Positions 32,109 through 40,645 of a stretch of DNA of 60,047 nt are shown here, in pieces. Position numbers and translations under genes: made by a program. Below the pieces are notes generated by a model that was not told where the DNA came from, ran no database searches, and saw only the letters and a list, made by a program, of their open reading frames with translations. Position 1 is the first letter of the stretch; each line of letters starts with the position of its first letter. This DNA is from Armatimonadota bacterium (GTDB lineage: Bacteria; Armatimonadota; Fimbriimonadia; Fimbriimonadales; ATM1): assembly GCA_021324165.1 (NCBI GenBank), contig JAJPJR010000049.1, positions 1-60,047 on the forward strand, given 5' to 3'.

Positions 32109-33466
32109 GCGACTGGGCTCGGTTCGGAAACGTATCGCGCGACGAACTGTGTATCCACATCGCCGGAAACGAATTCGGGCGTAGCGACGAGGGTTCGAAG
32201 AAACGGGATGTTGGTGTGAATGCCTTGGACATCGAACTGTTCAAGAGCGCGGGCGAGCGACCGGACACATGATTGCCGATCGGAATCGGATACGATCAGT
32301 TTTGCGATCATCGGATCGTAGAACGGGGAGACTGCGAACCCTTTGTACACGTGGGTTTCGAGGCGGATGTGCGGGCCGGAGGGGGGCGCCCAGTGGGTGA
32401 TTTTTCCGCACGAGGGCGCGAACTCTTTGGCGGGGTTTTGCGCGGTGATGCGCGCTTCGATGGAATGGCCTTGAATAGCGATATCGTGCTGTTCGAACGG
32501 AAGCTCTTCGCCCGAAGCGATGCGCAGCATCTGCTCGACGATATCAACTCCGGTTACCTGTTCGGTGATCGGGTGTTCCACTTGCAGGCGCGTGTTCATT
32601 TCGATGAAGTAGAAGTTGTTGCTTGAATCCAGAAGGAATTCGACGGTGCCTGCATTAACGTAGCCGACCGATTTGGCGAGCCTAACGGCGCTTTCGCCCA
32701 TTTTGCGGCGCAGTTCGTCGTCAATAACGGCGCATGGCGCTTCTTCGATCATTTTTTGGTGGCGCAGGTTTTGCACTGAGCATTCGCGCTCGCCCAGATG
32801 AATGCAGTTTCCGAACGCATCGGCCAAAACTTGGATTTCCACATGCCTTGGAGATTCGATCAGTTTTTCGATATACAGATCGCCGCTGCCGAAACTCGCA
32901 AGCGCTTCTTGCGAGGCGATTTTGAATGCTTCGTCCATCTCTTCTTCGCGCGCGACTTTTCGAATGCCGCGCCCTCCGCCGCCTGCTGCGGCTTTGACGA
33001 GCACAGGAAAGCCGATTTCGCGGGCGATTTCGAGTGCATCTTCCAGGTGATGCACGCATCCTTCCGATCCTGGCACGACGGGGCAGTGCGCTCGGATCGC
33101 GGCGGCTTTTGCCGCGGCTTTATCACCCATGCGCGAAATCGCTTCAACGGGAGGCCCGATGAATTTTAGGCCGACCGCGTGACAAGCATCGGCGAACTGA
33201 CTTTGTTCAGAAAAGTATCCATAGCCGGGATGAATGGCGTCGCATTGCGTTGTGAGCGCGGCCATCAGCACGTTGGGCATATTTAAATATGTATCGGAAT
33301 TGGGGCCTGGGCCGATGCAAACTGAGCGGTCTGCCATACGCACGTGAAGACTTTCGGAATCGGCAAGACCGTAAACGGCCACAGTTTCGACTCCCAAGTT
33401 TTGGCAGGCGCGGATGATTCGGCAGGCGATTTCGCCGCGGTTGGCAATGAGAACTCGTTTCAGCAT
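32105..33466 (-). CDS. accC: Acetyl-CoA carboxylase biotin carboxylase subunit AccC
   Basis: This ATP-grasp subunit carboxylates the biotin of BCCP in the first step of fatty-acid synthesis. There are 453 residues, a normal length. It begins LKRVLIANRGEIACRIIRAC. HPGYGYFSEQSQFADAC, VLVKAAAGGGGRGIRKV (Gly-rich ATP loop), HVEIQVLADAFGNCIHLGER, FIEMNTRLQVEHPITEQVTG (catalytic Glu, Asn, Arg) and GHSIEARITAQNP are all present. ATG directly follows the stop of the prepilin-like gene, and its stop overlaps nusB-folD, so expression is coupled. Confidence 0.97.
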   Translation of the reverse strand: MLKRVLIANRGEIACRIIRACQNLGVETVAVYGLADSESLHVRMADRSVCIGPGPNSDTYLNMPNVLMAALTTQCDAIHPGYGYFSEQSQFADACHAVGLKFIGPPVEAISRMGDKAAAKAAAIRAHCPVVPGSEGCVHHLEDALEIAREIGFPVLVKAAAGGGGRGIRKVAREEEMDEAFKIASQEALASFGSGDLYIEKLIESPRHVEIQVLADAFGNCIHLGERECSVQNLRHQKMIEEAPCAVIDDELRRKMGESAVRLAKSVGYVNAGTVEFLLDSSNNFYFIEMNTRLQVEHPITEQVTGVDIVEQMLRIASGEELPFEQHDIAIQGHSIEARITAQNPAKEFAPSCGKITHWAPPSGPHIRLETHVYKGFAVSPFYDPMIAKLIVSDSDRQSCVRSLARALEQFDVQGIHTNIPFLRTLVATPEFVSGDVDTQFVARYVSEPSPVA

Positions 33467-33826
33467 TCAGTATTTCTCGTGGCCGGGATGAATGCAACTC
33501 ACGGTTTGCGTATCCACATCGAGCACGTAGTTTTCCCCGCCCACGGGACATTTCAAAAGTTTCGGCGGCACATTGAGCTGAGAAAGCGAAGTAACTTTTT
33601 CTTCGTCGGCGTGCTGCATCATCAGGAATTCGCGAAGTTGGCCAAGATTGGTTCGACATTCATCATCGCGGGCTTTGAGCACCGCGCGGCCGAGGGTGGA
33701 CTTGCCAAGTTTATCGGCACGGTCGGATGTGCCGCTTCCGCCATAAAGATAGGCAGCGGCGATGGCGATGATCGCAATGACCACAAGCATTCCGATGAGC
33801 GTGAAGTATCCTCGCTGTCTTTTCAT
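33467..33826 (-). CDS. Type IV prepilin-like protein without Glu5
   Basis: There are 119 residues. The N terminus MKRQRGYFTLIGMLVVIAI has a short basic leader, then a hydrophobic helix as in class III/type IVa prepilins (consensus G/FTLIE). Cleavage after Gly6 would leave Tyr first, and the position expected to be Glu5 is Gly. The mature part is soluble, with three Cys (residues near 57, 92 and 110: DDECRTNL, LLKCPVGG, SCIHPG) and the CPVGG motif seen in small pseudopilin-like proteins. ATG overlaps the BCCP-like stop (33823-33826). Its place inside an acetyl-CoA carboxylase operon is odd. Confidence 0.72.
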   Translation of the reverse strand: MKRQRGYFTLIGMLVVIAIIAIAAAYLYGGSGTSDRADKLGKSTLGRAVLKARDDECRTNLGQLREFLMMQHADEEKVTSLSQLNVPPKLLKCPVGGENYVLDVDTQTVSCIHPGHEKY

Positions 33827-34203
33827 TTTGCGCGCACCTTCGCAATGGGCTGTGCATACTCTACCGGATCGCCGTCGTTTAAGAAAAACTGTTCGAGCAC
33901 TCCATCGGCGTCGGCGAGGACTGGATTGGAAAGTCCGAGCGATTCGATTTCGGCGATGACGGCGCCTCTTTTCAGCGGCTGTCCCAAGTTCTGCTGGGCC
34001 GGGTGAAAATAGCCGACCATCGGGCTTTTGACGATTCTTTCGACGGGTTCGGAAACCAGCGCGGCATCGCGTGTTTCGATTGGACCCGGCGTTGAAGGAA
34101 GGGCGATCTTGATCTCTTTTGCGGCAGTTTTGTAGCGCGCGAACGACAGCCGATTGCGCTTTGCGGCTTCGATGAGCTGTTCGATATCGCTCGCAGGTTT
34201 CAT
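33823..34203 (-). CDS. accB: BCCP-like protein (AccB position) lacking the biotinyl lysine
   Basis: There are 126 residues. The layout matches AccB: an N-terminal helix (IEQLIEAAKRNRLSFARYK), a short linker, then the biotinyl/lipoyl hammerhead starting RIVKSPMVGYFH and closing NDGDPVEYAQPIAKV. At the tip, where AccB has EAMKM, this protein has ESLGL, so the Lys that carries biotin is Gly. The domain is otherwise intact and the gene lies upstream of accC as accB does. It cannot be biotinylated at the usual site. It may be a regulatory or structural stand-in, similar in concept to plant BADC proteins; a true BCCP would have to be encoded elsewhere. Confidence 0.83.
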   Translation of the reverse strand: MKPASDIEQLIEAAKRNRLSFARYKTAAKEIKIALPSTPGPIETRDAALVSEPVERIVKSPMVGYFHPAQQNLGQPLKRGAVIAEIESLGLSNPVLADADGVLEQFFLNDGDPVEYAQPIAKVRAK

Positions 34204-35303
34204 ATTTTCAGTCTAAACACGCAGAACTCTACGAGTTTGAGGAGTTGTGAAAGCACGAACATCATGATGCAAAACAGAAAGATCTCTTCGAGAATGCCGT
34301 TGCCGGGGCCAATAGCGACGTCGTGAGCCAAATCGCCGCCAGCCGAAAACGTGAACTTGTTCATCGAAGTGTCGAACTTTTGGATGAGCCTTCCCGATGA
34401 TTCGAGCAGCTGCGCATGCAGCCCGACGTAAAACAGGCCGACCGCAACGAACACGACCGGAACCATGAGTTTGTATTTGTGTTTTTGGTGTTCGTTATAG
34501 ATGATGCATTGCCGGCACCGTTCGGCTTTGTGGCTGGGCGGTAGTTTCATGTTATAGGGGATGAACTTCGCGGCCGCGACGGCGTCTTTGGGAATGATTT
34601 TTCCTTCCATGGCGCCGCGGATGACTTCTTCTTCGCACATGCAGCCCACGCGTTCACGCCAGCAGGTTCTTCGCGAATGGTAGATGGGGCATTGTTCGCG
34701 GACGAACTTTCTGCAAAACGGCAGCTGCCAGCATTTGCCCATGAACACATTGCGATAATCTGACTCTTCTTTGACACCTTTGCCGTATTTGACAAGATCG
34801 CCTTTTGAGCCATAGATGACGCGGAACTTGACACGCGCATACGCATCAATCACTTGCAAAATGATCGCATAGGCTCCAAGATACATGCCAGCCAGCGAAA
34901 GCGAAGCGATCGCTTTGTTTGCGACGGCAAGGTTTTCGCTGGAGCCGGCTTGACCTGTGAGCGCTTCCATCCACCATGTTGCGGTGAACAGCGCCACCGC
35001 AAGCACAAAAAGGGTGAGCGGCAATGCGATGTCGCTCCAAAATCGCGCAGTCATTCCGAGCGCGAACACCAACACACCTGCAATCAGCATTTTTTGCAGG
35101 ACTTCGATGTAGTTGTTTGCCGTTGAGAGTTCTTTTTCAAGATATCCGCCGGAACTGAACTTGAAGGCGTAAAAGATCAAGCCCGCGATTCCGATAACGG
35201 TGATGCCGCCTCCCACCCAAAGCGCCTTTTCGCCGAGCCATTCCAAAACGGTTGCGGCCCAGTCTCCTGTGCGCACGCTGCTTGTCGTATCTCTTTGCGA
35301 CAT
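34200..35303 (-). CDS. Membrane protein with cytoplasmic Cys-cluster domain
   Basis: There are 367 residues. Three or four hydrophobic segments lie in the first 160 residues (ALWVGGGITVIGIAGLIFYA, MLIAGVLVFALGMTA, LPLTLFVLAVALFTATWW, SLAGMYLGAYAIILQVI). A soluble loop of about 120 residues then contains nine Cys: KCWQLPFCRKFVREQCPIY, RTCWRERVGCMCEEE and ERCRQC. Two more helices end the chain. The spacing suggests metal or Fe-S binding; no known motif fits exactly. I recognise no family. It sits between efp and the BCCP-like gene, with a 4-base overlap to the latter. Confidence 0.75.
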   Translation of the reverse strand: MSQRDTTSSVRTGDWAATVLEWLGEKALWVGGGITVIGIAGLIFYAFKFSSGGYLEKELSTANNYIEVLQKMLIAGVLVFALGMTARFWSDIALPLTLFVLAVALFTATWWMEALTGQAGSSENLAVANKAIASLSLAGMYLGAYAIILQVIDAYARVKFRVIYGSKGDLVKYGKGVKEESDYRNVFMGKCWQLPFCRKFVREQCPIYHSRRTCWRERVGCMCEEEVIRGAMEGKIIPKDAVAAAKFIPYNMKLPPSHKAERCRQCIIYNEHQKHKYKLMVPVVFVAVGLFYVGLHAQLLESSGRLIQKFDTSMNKFTFSAGGDLAHDVAIGPGNGILEEIFLFCIMMFVLSQLLKLVEFCVFRLKI

Positions 35304-35306
35304 TGG

Positions 35307-35876
35307 TTATCCTCCGGTTTGCGTCCGTTCTAAGTATTCGTCGGTTCGGGTGTCCACTTTAATGACGTCGCCCACGTTGATATGGAACGGCACGGTTATG
35401 GTCGCTCCGCTTTCAAGTTTGGCGGGTTTGCCGCCGGTTACGGTATCGCCTTTGAAGCCGGGATCAGTTTCCACAACTTTCTGCTCCACAAAATTGGGAA
35501 GCTCGAGGCCGAAAACTTGGCCGTCAACCACCACCGCCTGGACATCCATTCCTTCGATTAAGTACGCGGCGCGGTCTCCAAACATTCCCACAGGAAAGTG
35601 ATGCTGCTCGAAGTCGTCCATATCCATGCACACCACTTCATCGCCCGAGCGGTAAAGGAACTGCATCTTTTTTCGTTCGACGTAGGCCGACTCGATTTTC
35701 TCTCCGGCACGGAAGGTTTTTTCCAGGTTTTGACCCGTTTTTAGTTTTCGCAGTTTTGTTCTGACGAACGCCCCGCCTTTTCCGGGTTTGACGTGTTGAA
35801 ACTCGACGATGGAGTAAACCTCTCCATCCAGATAGATGCACATTCCCGTGCGAAAATCGCTGGTATCCGATGCCAT
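35307..35876 (-). CDS. efp: Translation elongation factor P
   Basis: EF-P relieves ribosome stalling at poly-Pro. There are 189 residues, a normal length, with KOW/OB/OB layout. The tip loop reads HVKPGKGGAFVRTKLRKL, with Lys at the position modified by beta-lysylation in some bacteria. IESAYVERKKMQFLYRSGD and VIKVDTRTDEYLERT are family segments. The Cys-rich membrane protein starts 3 bases after its stop. A -10 element close to its ATG suggests its own, nearly leaderless, transcript. Confidence 0.97.
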   Translation of the reverse strand: MASDTSDFRTGMCIYLDGEVYSIVEFQHVKPGKGGAFVRTKLRKLKTGQNLEKTFRAGEKIESAYVERKKMQFLYRSGDEVVCMDMDDFEQHHFPVGMFGDRAAYLIEGMDVQAVVVDGQVFGLELPNFVEQKVVETDPGFKGDTVTGGKPAKLESGATITVPFHINVGDVIKVDTRTDEYLERTQTGG

Positions 35877-35887
35877 GTTTGGGTTTG

Positions 35888-35893
35888 AGTATA
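35888..35893 (-). promoter_or_regulatory. -10 element upstream of efp
   Basis: TATACT on the minus strand ends 11 bases before the efp ATG; no convincing -35 is seen and no Shine-Dalgarno sequence precedes the ATG. Transcription starting 7 bases downstream would leave a leader of only a few bases. Confidence 0.42.
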
Positions 35894-35904
35894 CCGACGA
35901 AGAT

Positions 35905-37281
35905 TCACCTGCCGACCAACTCCACCATGATGAGGGTGAAGTTCCACAGCGCGTGAAGGATCAACGACGCGGCGAGTGAGCCGGTCTGCCAAAACACCAG
36001 GGCGCACATGAACCCCACACCAGCCAACGGCAGCCACGCAGCGGCTCCTTGGGGATGAAGCGAAGCAAACGCCAAAGAAGACAGGAAAAAGGCAACCGCG
36101 GGCTGGCGCGTTCGCGCAAGAATCCCCTGAAACAGACAGCCCCGAAAAAACAGTTCTTCCAAAAACGGTGCTATCAAAACCGCAGATACGAGCACGGCTG
36201 GGATACGCGACGGATCGGTGAGTTCTTGCGTGATCGGATGGTCTCGTGACGGCAGGTTTTTTGGAAAGTTTTGAGAAATGAGTACCAGTGCAAAAACCAC
36301 CGGAATGGTCGCAAAGTAAGCATAAACGGCCGATCCTACATTGATCCAAAAGTTGTTCCAACGATAGCCGATTGCTCGCAACGACAAGCGCGAGCCGAAG
36401 ATCGGAACGTGAATGATCGCAATCAGAATGGGCAGCATGAACAGCGCGACCGCCGTTTCCAGCCATGTGTCCGAAACGAACGGCTGGATGATGGGAACGA
36501 CCAGCGAACCGCTGCCGAAAACGAGCAGATATAACACCATCCGCAGCGCAAGCGTGTCGGCTTCGATTTTTGACGCACCGCCCTGCGGCGGACTTTTTGG
36601 AATCCAAAATCCGTTTGCTCGAATGATGAGATAAGCGATGATGAACACGACGCCTATAAGGAGTGCGACGGCGAACGCAACCCCCATGAAGGTGAGTTTC
36701 ATCAGGTTGGTTCCCGCGGATTTGGCGGTCTGTTCGTGCACGAGAGAGTACGGCCAATCATCGCCAGTGATTTCGGAGATGGTCTGCTGGAGGGTTTTGA
36801 TCTGATTGGGAGGAGGCCGCGGCGAGCCGTACAGTTTTTGCAACGCCTCGTTCAGTTTTGTGCGTTGTTGTGCGGCTGTGGCTTGAAGTGACGGGTCGGT
36901 GATATCGTCGGTTGCTGCATTGAGTCTCAGGTCGTCAATTTTCGCCTCGGGATTCAGGCGCTTGCGCAACACGATCAGCATGCGGTTGCGCGAGCCTTGC
37001 GCGCCGGTGGTGGTGAGTTTGACCGCCGAGATTTTTTCAATCGCTTCGGAGATGATCTTCTGTTTTTGAATCGCGTTGAATGCGAGGTCATATTTTTGGC
37101 CGTATTCGCTCGCCACTGCTCGGAGGGCAGCCCTGTCGGGCGTGAGTCCCGGCGGGTGAGAGATCTCATAGTTTTGGCCGAACGCTGCGAACGCGATGAG
37201 CGCGGCGAGAATGAGCCACGCTGCCGGGAAGGCCGGCTCGCGTTTGGGCCGTTGATAAGGAAGTTCCCATGAAGGAATCAT
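35905..37281 (-). CDS. CPBP-family intramembrane glutamic protease
   Basis: There are 458 residues. An N-terminal membrane helix (AAWLILAALIAFAAFG) is followed by a helical soluble part (about 45-190), then about seven hydrophobic segments. The CPBP/ABI motifs are APFLEELFFRG (EExxxR), SSLAFASLH (FxxxH) and LILHALWN, so the catalytic Glu and His are retained. These proteases process prenylated or other membrane proteins. The long soluble N-terminal domain is unusual for bare CPBP enzymes. Its ATG overlaps the stop of the DUF6785 gene (37278-37281). Confidence 0.88.
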   Translation of the reverse strand: MIPSWELPYQRPKREPAFPAAWLILAALIAFAAFGQNYEISHPPGLTPDRAALRAVASEYGQKYDLAFNAIQKQKIISEAIEKISAVKLTTTGAQGSRNRMLIVLRKRLNPEAKIDDLRLNAATDDITDPSLQATAAQQRTKLNEALQKLYGSPRPPPNQIKTLQQTISEITGDDWPYSLVHEQTAKSAGTNLMKLTFMGVAFAVALLIGVVFIIAYLIIRANGFWIPKSPPQGGASKIEADTLALRMVLYLLVFGSGSLVVPIIQPFVSDTWLETAVALFMLPILIAIIHVPIFGSRLSLRAIGYRWNNFWINVGSAVYAYFATIPVVFALVLISQNFPKNLPSRDHPITQELTDPSRIPAVLVSAVLIAPFLEELFFRGCLFQGILARTRQPAVAFFLSSLAFASLHPQGAAAWLPLAGVGFMCALVFWQTGSLAASLILHALWNFTLIMVELVGR

Positions 37282-39215
37282 TGCTGCGAAAACCCTCGAT
37301 CATTGAAGCCGATCGTGTACGTGCTTTGATGCGTGATCATGGCGATAGATGCCCAGATGAGTTCGGCAGAATACTCGGCAATCATAATTCCAAATGCAAC
37401 GTTGCGAAGCTGAGTGTATCCGCGCAAGCCGTAGTATCTCTGCACGATGGATTTCACGATGAGCGCCACAACAAGCCCGAACCAGTAGTAATCAACTCCG
37501 AAATTCATGCTCAATGCATAGCCGACCGGGTGGAGCGGAAACGCGATGAACCGGAAGCGGATCGCATCGAGCAGCGCCACAACCGCAAAGCCCACAAACA
37601 CCATGCTCATTCCGATCACGTTCGGCCCGGTTTGGTTTTCTTTCACATAGCGGACGATGTAGGACGGATCGCCCCAATCTTGCTCGGCGTGCCGAGCATA
37701 GCCCGATTGAACGAAGAACATGCTTCCGAAAAACAGGCCGACGAACAGCGCAACACACAGCCATCCAAACAGCGGCCCTTGACGCACGCCTGCCAAATCC
37801 GCGGTTTTCATCGCTTCGAGCTGCACCGGCATCGGGTGCGACCGCGAAAGACGGTTGATTCCCAAAAATGCGGTCGCCAGCATGGTGGAGTTTTTGTCCG
37901 AAAGGTTCCTGGTGCCGTAAAAATTCATCAGCAGTTGATTTGGGCCCATGAACGCAAATTCGTGTGTGGGAGGGCCCAATTGCGCTCGCATGCGCGCAAT
38001 CACAAAACTGAACAGGACGAATGTCAAGAGATAAGGCAGCATTAAGAACGGCGATAGGCCTCCGGTTGTCATGAACGCCAGGATGCCAGCCAAACACGCG
38101 CAAAACAGAATGAAGGCCCACCGATGCGGAATGCCGCCATCTTCGCTGTGCGCACCCGATTTTATGTCGCGCCACACTTCTTTCAGATAAGAGCGTGAGA
38201 TCCAGACGGCGGTGGCAAAGAGGCCGAGAATCGCTCCCCACGTCTGCTCCGTAAAATAGGGGGGTTCGGGCGCGAGTCTGCTGCCGGTGAAAGATCCGCC
38301 TTCGATGCCGTGCGCGGCGATGAACAACACGATCAGTTTTCTCAAAAGGAAGAAGAACACCACCGAAAACAGAAGGTCGCTTGGCATGAAAAGCGCAAGC
38401 GCCGCCAAGAACGGATATAAAGAAAGAGGAAACAATCCCAACGAGGCGTAGGGCTGCTCTTTGAACAGATCGGTGAGGTTGATCCACTCTTTCACGGGCA
38501 CGCTTGGAACGGCGGGATTCAGATAGTTCCATCCGTTGAGCATGTCAATCGCGAACATGATGCCAAACGCAATCCAGAAGACGCGGTTTTTCCACATCGG
38601 CCCTCTTCCATCGCGCTCGATCATGGCTACGGGGAGCTGAATGACAGGAAAACTTAATCGTTCTCTTCGCATCCAAGCATCGCGCATCAGACTGTTCACA
38701 CACAGCAGAGCGATCGTGATGAGCCCATACAAGATCGTCCAAAGAAAGATTTTTGGGAGCCACAGGTCGAGTTTTGTTAGAAAATACCAAGGCCCGTTGC
38801 CGCCTGCGATGTAATCACGAATCTCATCGGGGTTCGAAAAGTACAGACCGTTGGGCAGATTGGGCAGAACAACATCGCGGTACATCGGATCTCGGTCCAT
38901 GTAGCCTGCAAAAACGTGGACATACTGCATGTTCAGGTACATCCACTCTCCGCTGATGGCCGAAGCGACGGAAACGATGCCGAAAATCACCGCCATATCG
39001 GCCGTGGTGAACGCAAGTTTTGGCGCGAACCTGTGCAAAAGCGCGTTAATCAGAACGAGCACGATGAGCGCTGCCATCGTGCTGAAAATGAGTGAATAAA
39101 GCGTTCCGGTGTGCTGCCAGGCGTTCCAATAAGTGACCGGCACACAAAACACCAGCCCCCACCCAACAGCCTTAGCCCGAATTCCATTTCGCACGATGAT
39201 TCGAATCCGACGCAC
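37278..39215 (-). CDS. DUF6785/DUF6784 polytopic membrane protein
   Basis: There are 645 residues with about 14 hydrophobic segments. The first (VGWGLVFCVPVTYWNAW) and the segment FTTADMAVIFGIVSVASAIS match the N-terminal DUF6785 region. The C-terminal FPLHPVGYALSMNFGVDYYW, followed by KSIVQRYYGLRGYTQLRNVAFG, is typical of DUF6784. The layout recalls oligopeptide-transporter-type proteins, but a transported substrate is unknown. It is the first gene of the coupled series ending in htpX and diverges from the MmgE/PrpD gene 53 bases away. Confidence 0.82.
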   Translation of the reverse strand: MRRIRIIVRNGIRAKAVGWGLVFCVPVTYWNAWQHTGTLYSLIFSTMAALIVLVLINALLHRFAPKLAFTTADMAVIFGIVSVASAISGEWMYLNMQYVHVFAGYMDRDPMYRDVVLPNLPNGLYFSNPDEIRDYIAGGNGPWYFLTKLDLWLPKIFLWTILYGLITIALLCVNSLMRDAWMRRERLSFPVIQLPVAMIERDGRGPMWKNRVFWIAFGIMFAIDMLNGWNYLNPAVPSVPVKEWINLTDLFKEQPYASLGLFPLSLYPFLAALALFMPSDLLFSVVFFFLLRKLIVLFIAAHGIEGGSFTGSRLAPEPPYFTEQTWGAILGLFATAVWISRSYLKEVWRDIKSGAHSEDGGIPHRWAFILFCACLAGILAFMTTGGLSPFLMLPYLLTFVLFSFVIARMRAQLGPPTHEFAFMGPNQLLMNFYGTRNLSDKNSTMLATAFLGINRLSRSHPMPVQLEAMKTADLAGVRQGPLFGWLCVALFVGLFFGSMFFVQSGYARHAEQDWGDPSYIVRYVKENQTGPNVIGMSMVFVGFAVVALLDAIRFRFIAFPLHPVGYALSMNFGVDYYWFGLVVALIVKSIVQRYYGLRGYTQLRNVAFGIMIAEYSAELIWASIAMITHQSTYTIGFNDRGFSQQ

Positions 39216-39268
39216 AACCTTACCTTCTTGTGATCCGAAGGGTAATCTTGCGCGCCTAAGGCCAACCT

Positions 39269-40645
39269 ATGAATCTTGCAGAACGGCTCGCACGCTACTG
39301 TGCGGGCATTAAGTACGACACTCTTCCCGAAAGTTCGCGCAAAGAAGCGAAACGGCGTGTGATGGATTCGCTTGGATGCGGACTCGGCGCCTATTTGGCA
39401 GAACCGCCAAAAATCGCGCGCGAGATCGCCCGAAGCGCCAGCAGCGATTATGGGGCGACCGTTTTGGGCACCGCCCACCAGAGCACGCCCGAACTTGCCG
39501 CTTTCGCAAACGGCGTGATGTTTCGGTATTTGGACTATAACGACACCTATTTGAGCAAAGAGCCCGCGCACCCCAGCGATAACATCGCCGCGGTTCTTGC
39601 CGTTGCCGAAGCGTTCGGCGCCGACGGACAAGACCTGATCGCGGCCATCGTTTTGAGTTATGAAATTCAGTGCCGATTGTGCGATGCGTATTCCATAAGA
39701 AAAAACGGATGGGATCATGTAACCTATGGAAGTTTCAGCACCGCGGCGGGCTGCGGTCTGCTTTTGGGATTCAGCGAACAGCAGTTTGTAAACGCGTTCG
39801 GCTTGGCAGCGGCTCCCAACAACGCGATGCGCATCACGCGGGCCGGAGAGCTGAGCATGTGGAAAGGTTGCGCGTTTGCCAACGCAAGCCGCAACGGTGT
39901 TTTCGCTTCGCTGCTCGCTCATTTGGGAATGAGCGGACCCGCGCCGATTTTCGAAGGCGAAATGGCGTTTTTTGATCAGATCTGCAAAGGAGAATCGTTC
40001 GATCTGCCCAAACTCGGCGGCGAATCAGGCGAGCCGTTTATGATTGACCGAACTTATATCAAGAAATATCCGGCGGAGTATCACAGCCAGTCTGCCATTG
40101 ATGCCGCGCTCGAAATTGTAAACGAATATGGAAGACCGCTCGATCCGCTGCAGATTCGATCGGTTGAAATCGAAACGTTTACGGTGAGTTGGGAGATCAT
40201 TGCGAAAGATCCAGAAAAAAACCGTCCCAGCAGCCGAGAGACTGCCGATCACAGCATTCAATACATCACCTGCGCCGCTCTGATTGATGGCGAGATTACG
40301 CAGAAAAGTTTCGACGAGAAACGGTTTACCGACGAGACGCTGCTGAACGTGGTGGCAAAAACGAACGTGACGGCACACGCGCCTTATGACGACCTGTACC
40401 CCGCAAAAGGGATTCCCAACCGCGTAACGGTCGTTTTGGAAGACGGCAGCGTGCTGACAAAAGAAGCCGTCGCCCCGAAAGGCCACGCGCTGAATCCGAT
40501 GTCGGATGATGAAGTTGTGGCGAAGTTTCTCAGCCAAGCATCGCCGCTGTTGCGTCCTTCGCAAATCGAAGCGGGACTCGAAGCGGTTTGGGAACTGGAA
40601 GACCAACAGGATTTGAGTTCGATGATGGCGAACTTCGTTGTGTGA
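39269..40645 (+). CDS. MmgE/PrpD-family protein
   Basis: There are 458 residues with no signal peptide. Typical features are an N-terminal helical domain (DSLGCGLGAYLAEPP), ANGVMFRYLDYNDTYLSKEPAHPSDN (the conserved active-site His/Asp region), YEIQCRLCDAY, GFSEQQFVNAFGLAAAPNNAMR, KYPAEYHSQSAIDAALEI and a C-terminal alpha/beta domain. The family includes 2-methylcitrate dehydratase and cis-aconitate decarboxylase; no methylcitrate genes are nearby, so the substrate is undecided. The stop overlaps the GTG of the methyltransferase gene (GTGA 40642-40645). Confidence 0.92.
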   Translation: MNLAERLARYCAGIKYDTLPESSRKEAKRRVMDSLGCGLGAYLAEPPKIAREIARSASSDYGATVLGTAHQSTPELAAFANGVMFRYLDYNDTYLSKEPAHPSDNIAAVLAVAEAFGADGQDLIAAIVLSYEIQCRLCDAYSIRKNGWDHVTYGSFSTAAGCGLLLGFSEQQFVNAFGLAAAPNNAMRITRAGELSMWKGCAFANASRNGVFASLLAHLGMSGPAPIFEGEMAFFDQICKGESFDLPKLGGESGEPFMIDRTYIKKYPAEYHSQSAIDAALEIVNEYGRPLDPLQIRSVEIETFTVSWEIIAKDPEKNRPSSRETADHSIQYITCAALIDGEITQKSFDEKRFTDETLLNVVAKTNVTAHAPYDDLYPAKGIPNRVTVVLEDGSVLTKEAVAPKGHALNPMSDDEVVAKFLSQASPLLRPSQIEAGLEAVWELEDQQDLSSMMANFVV

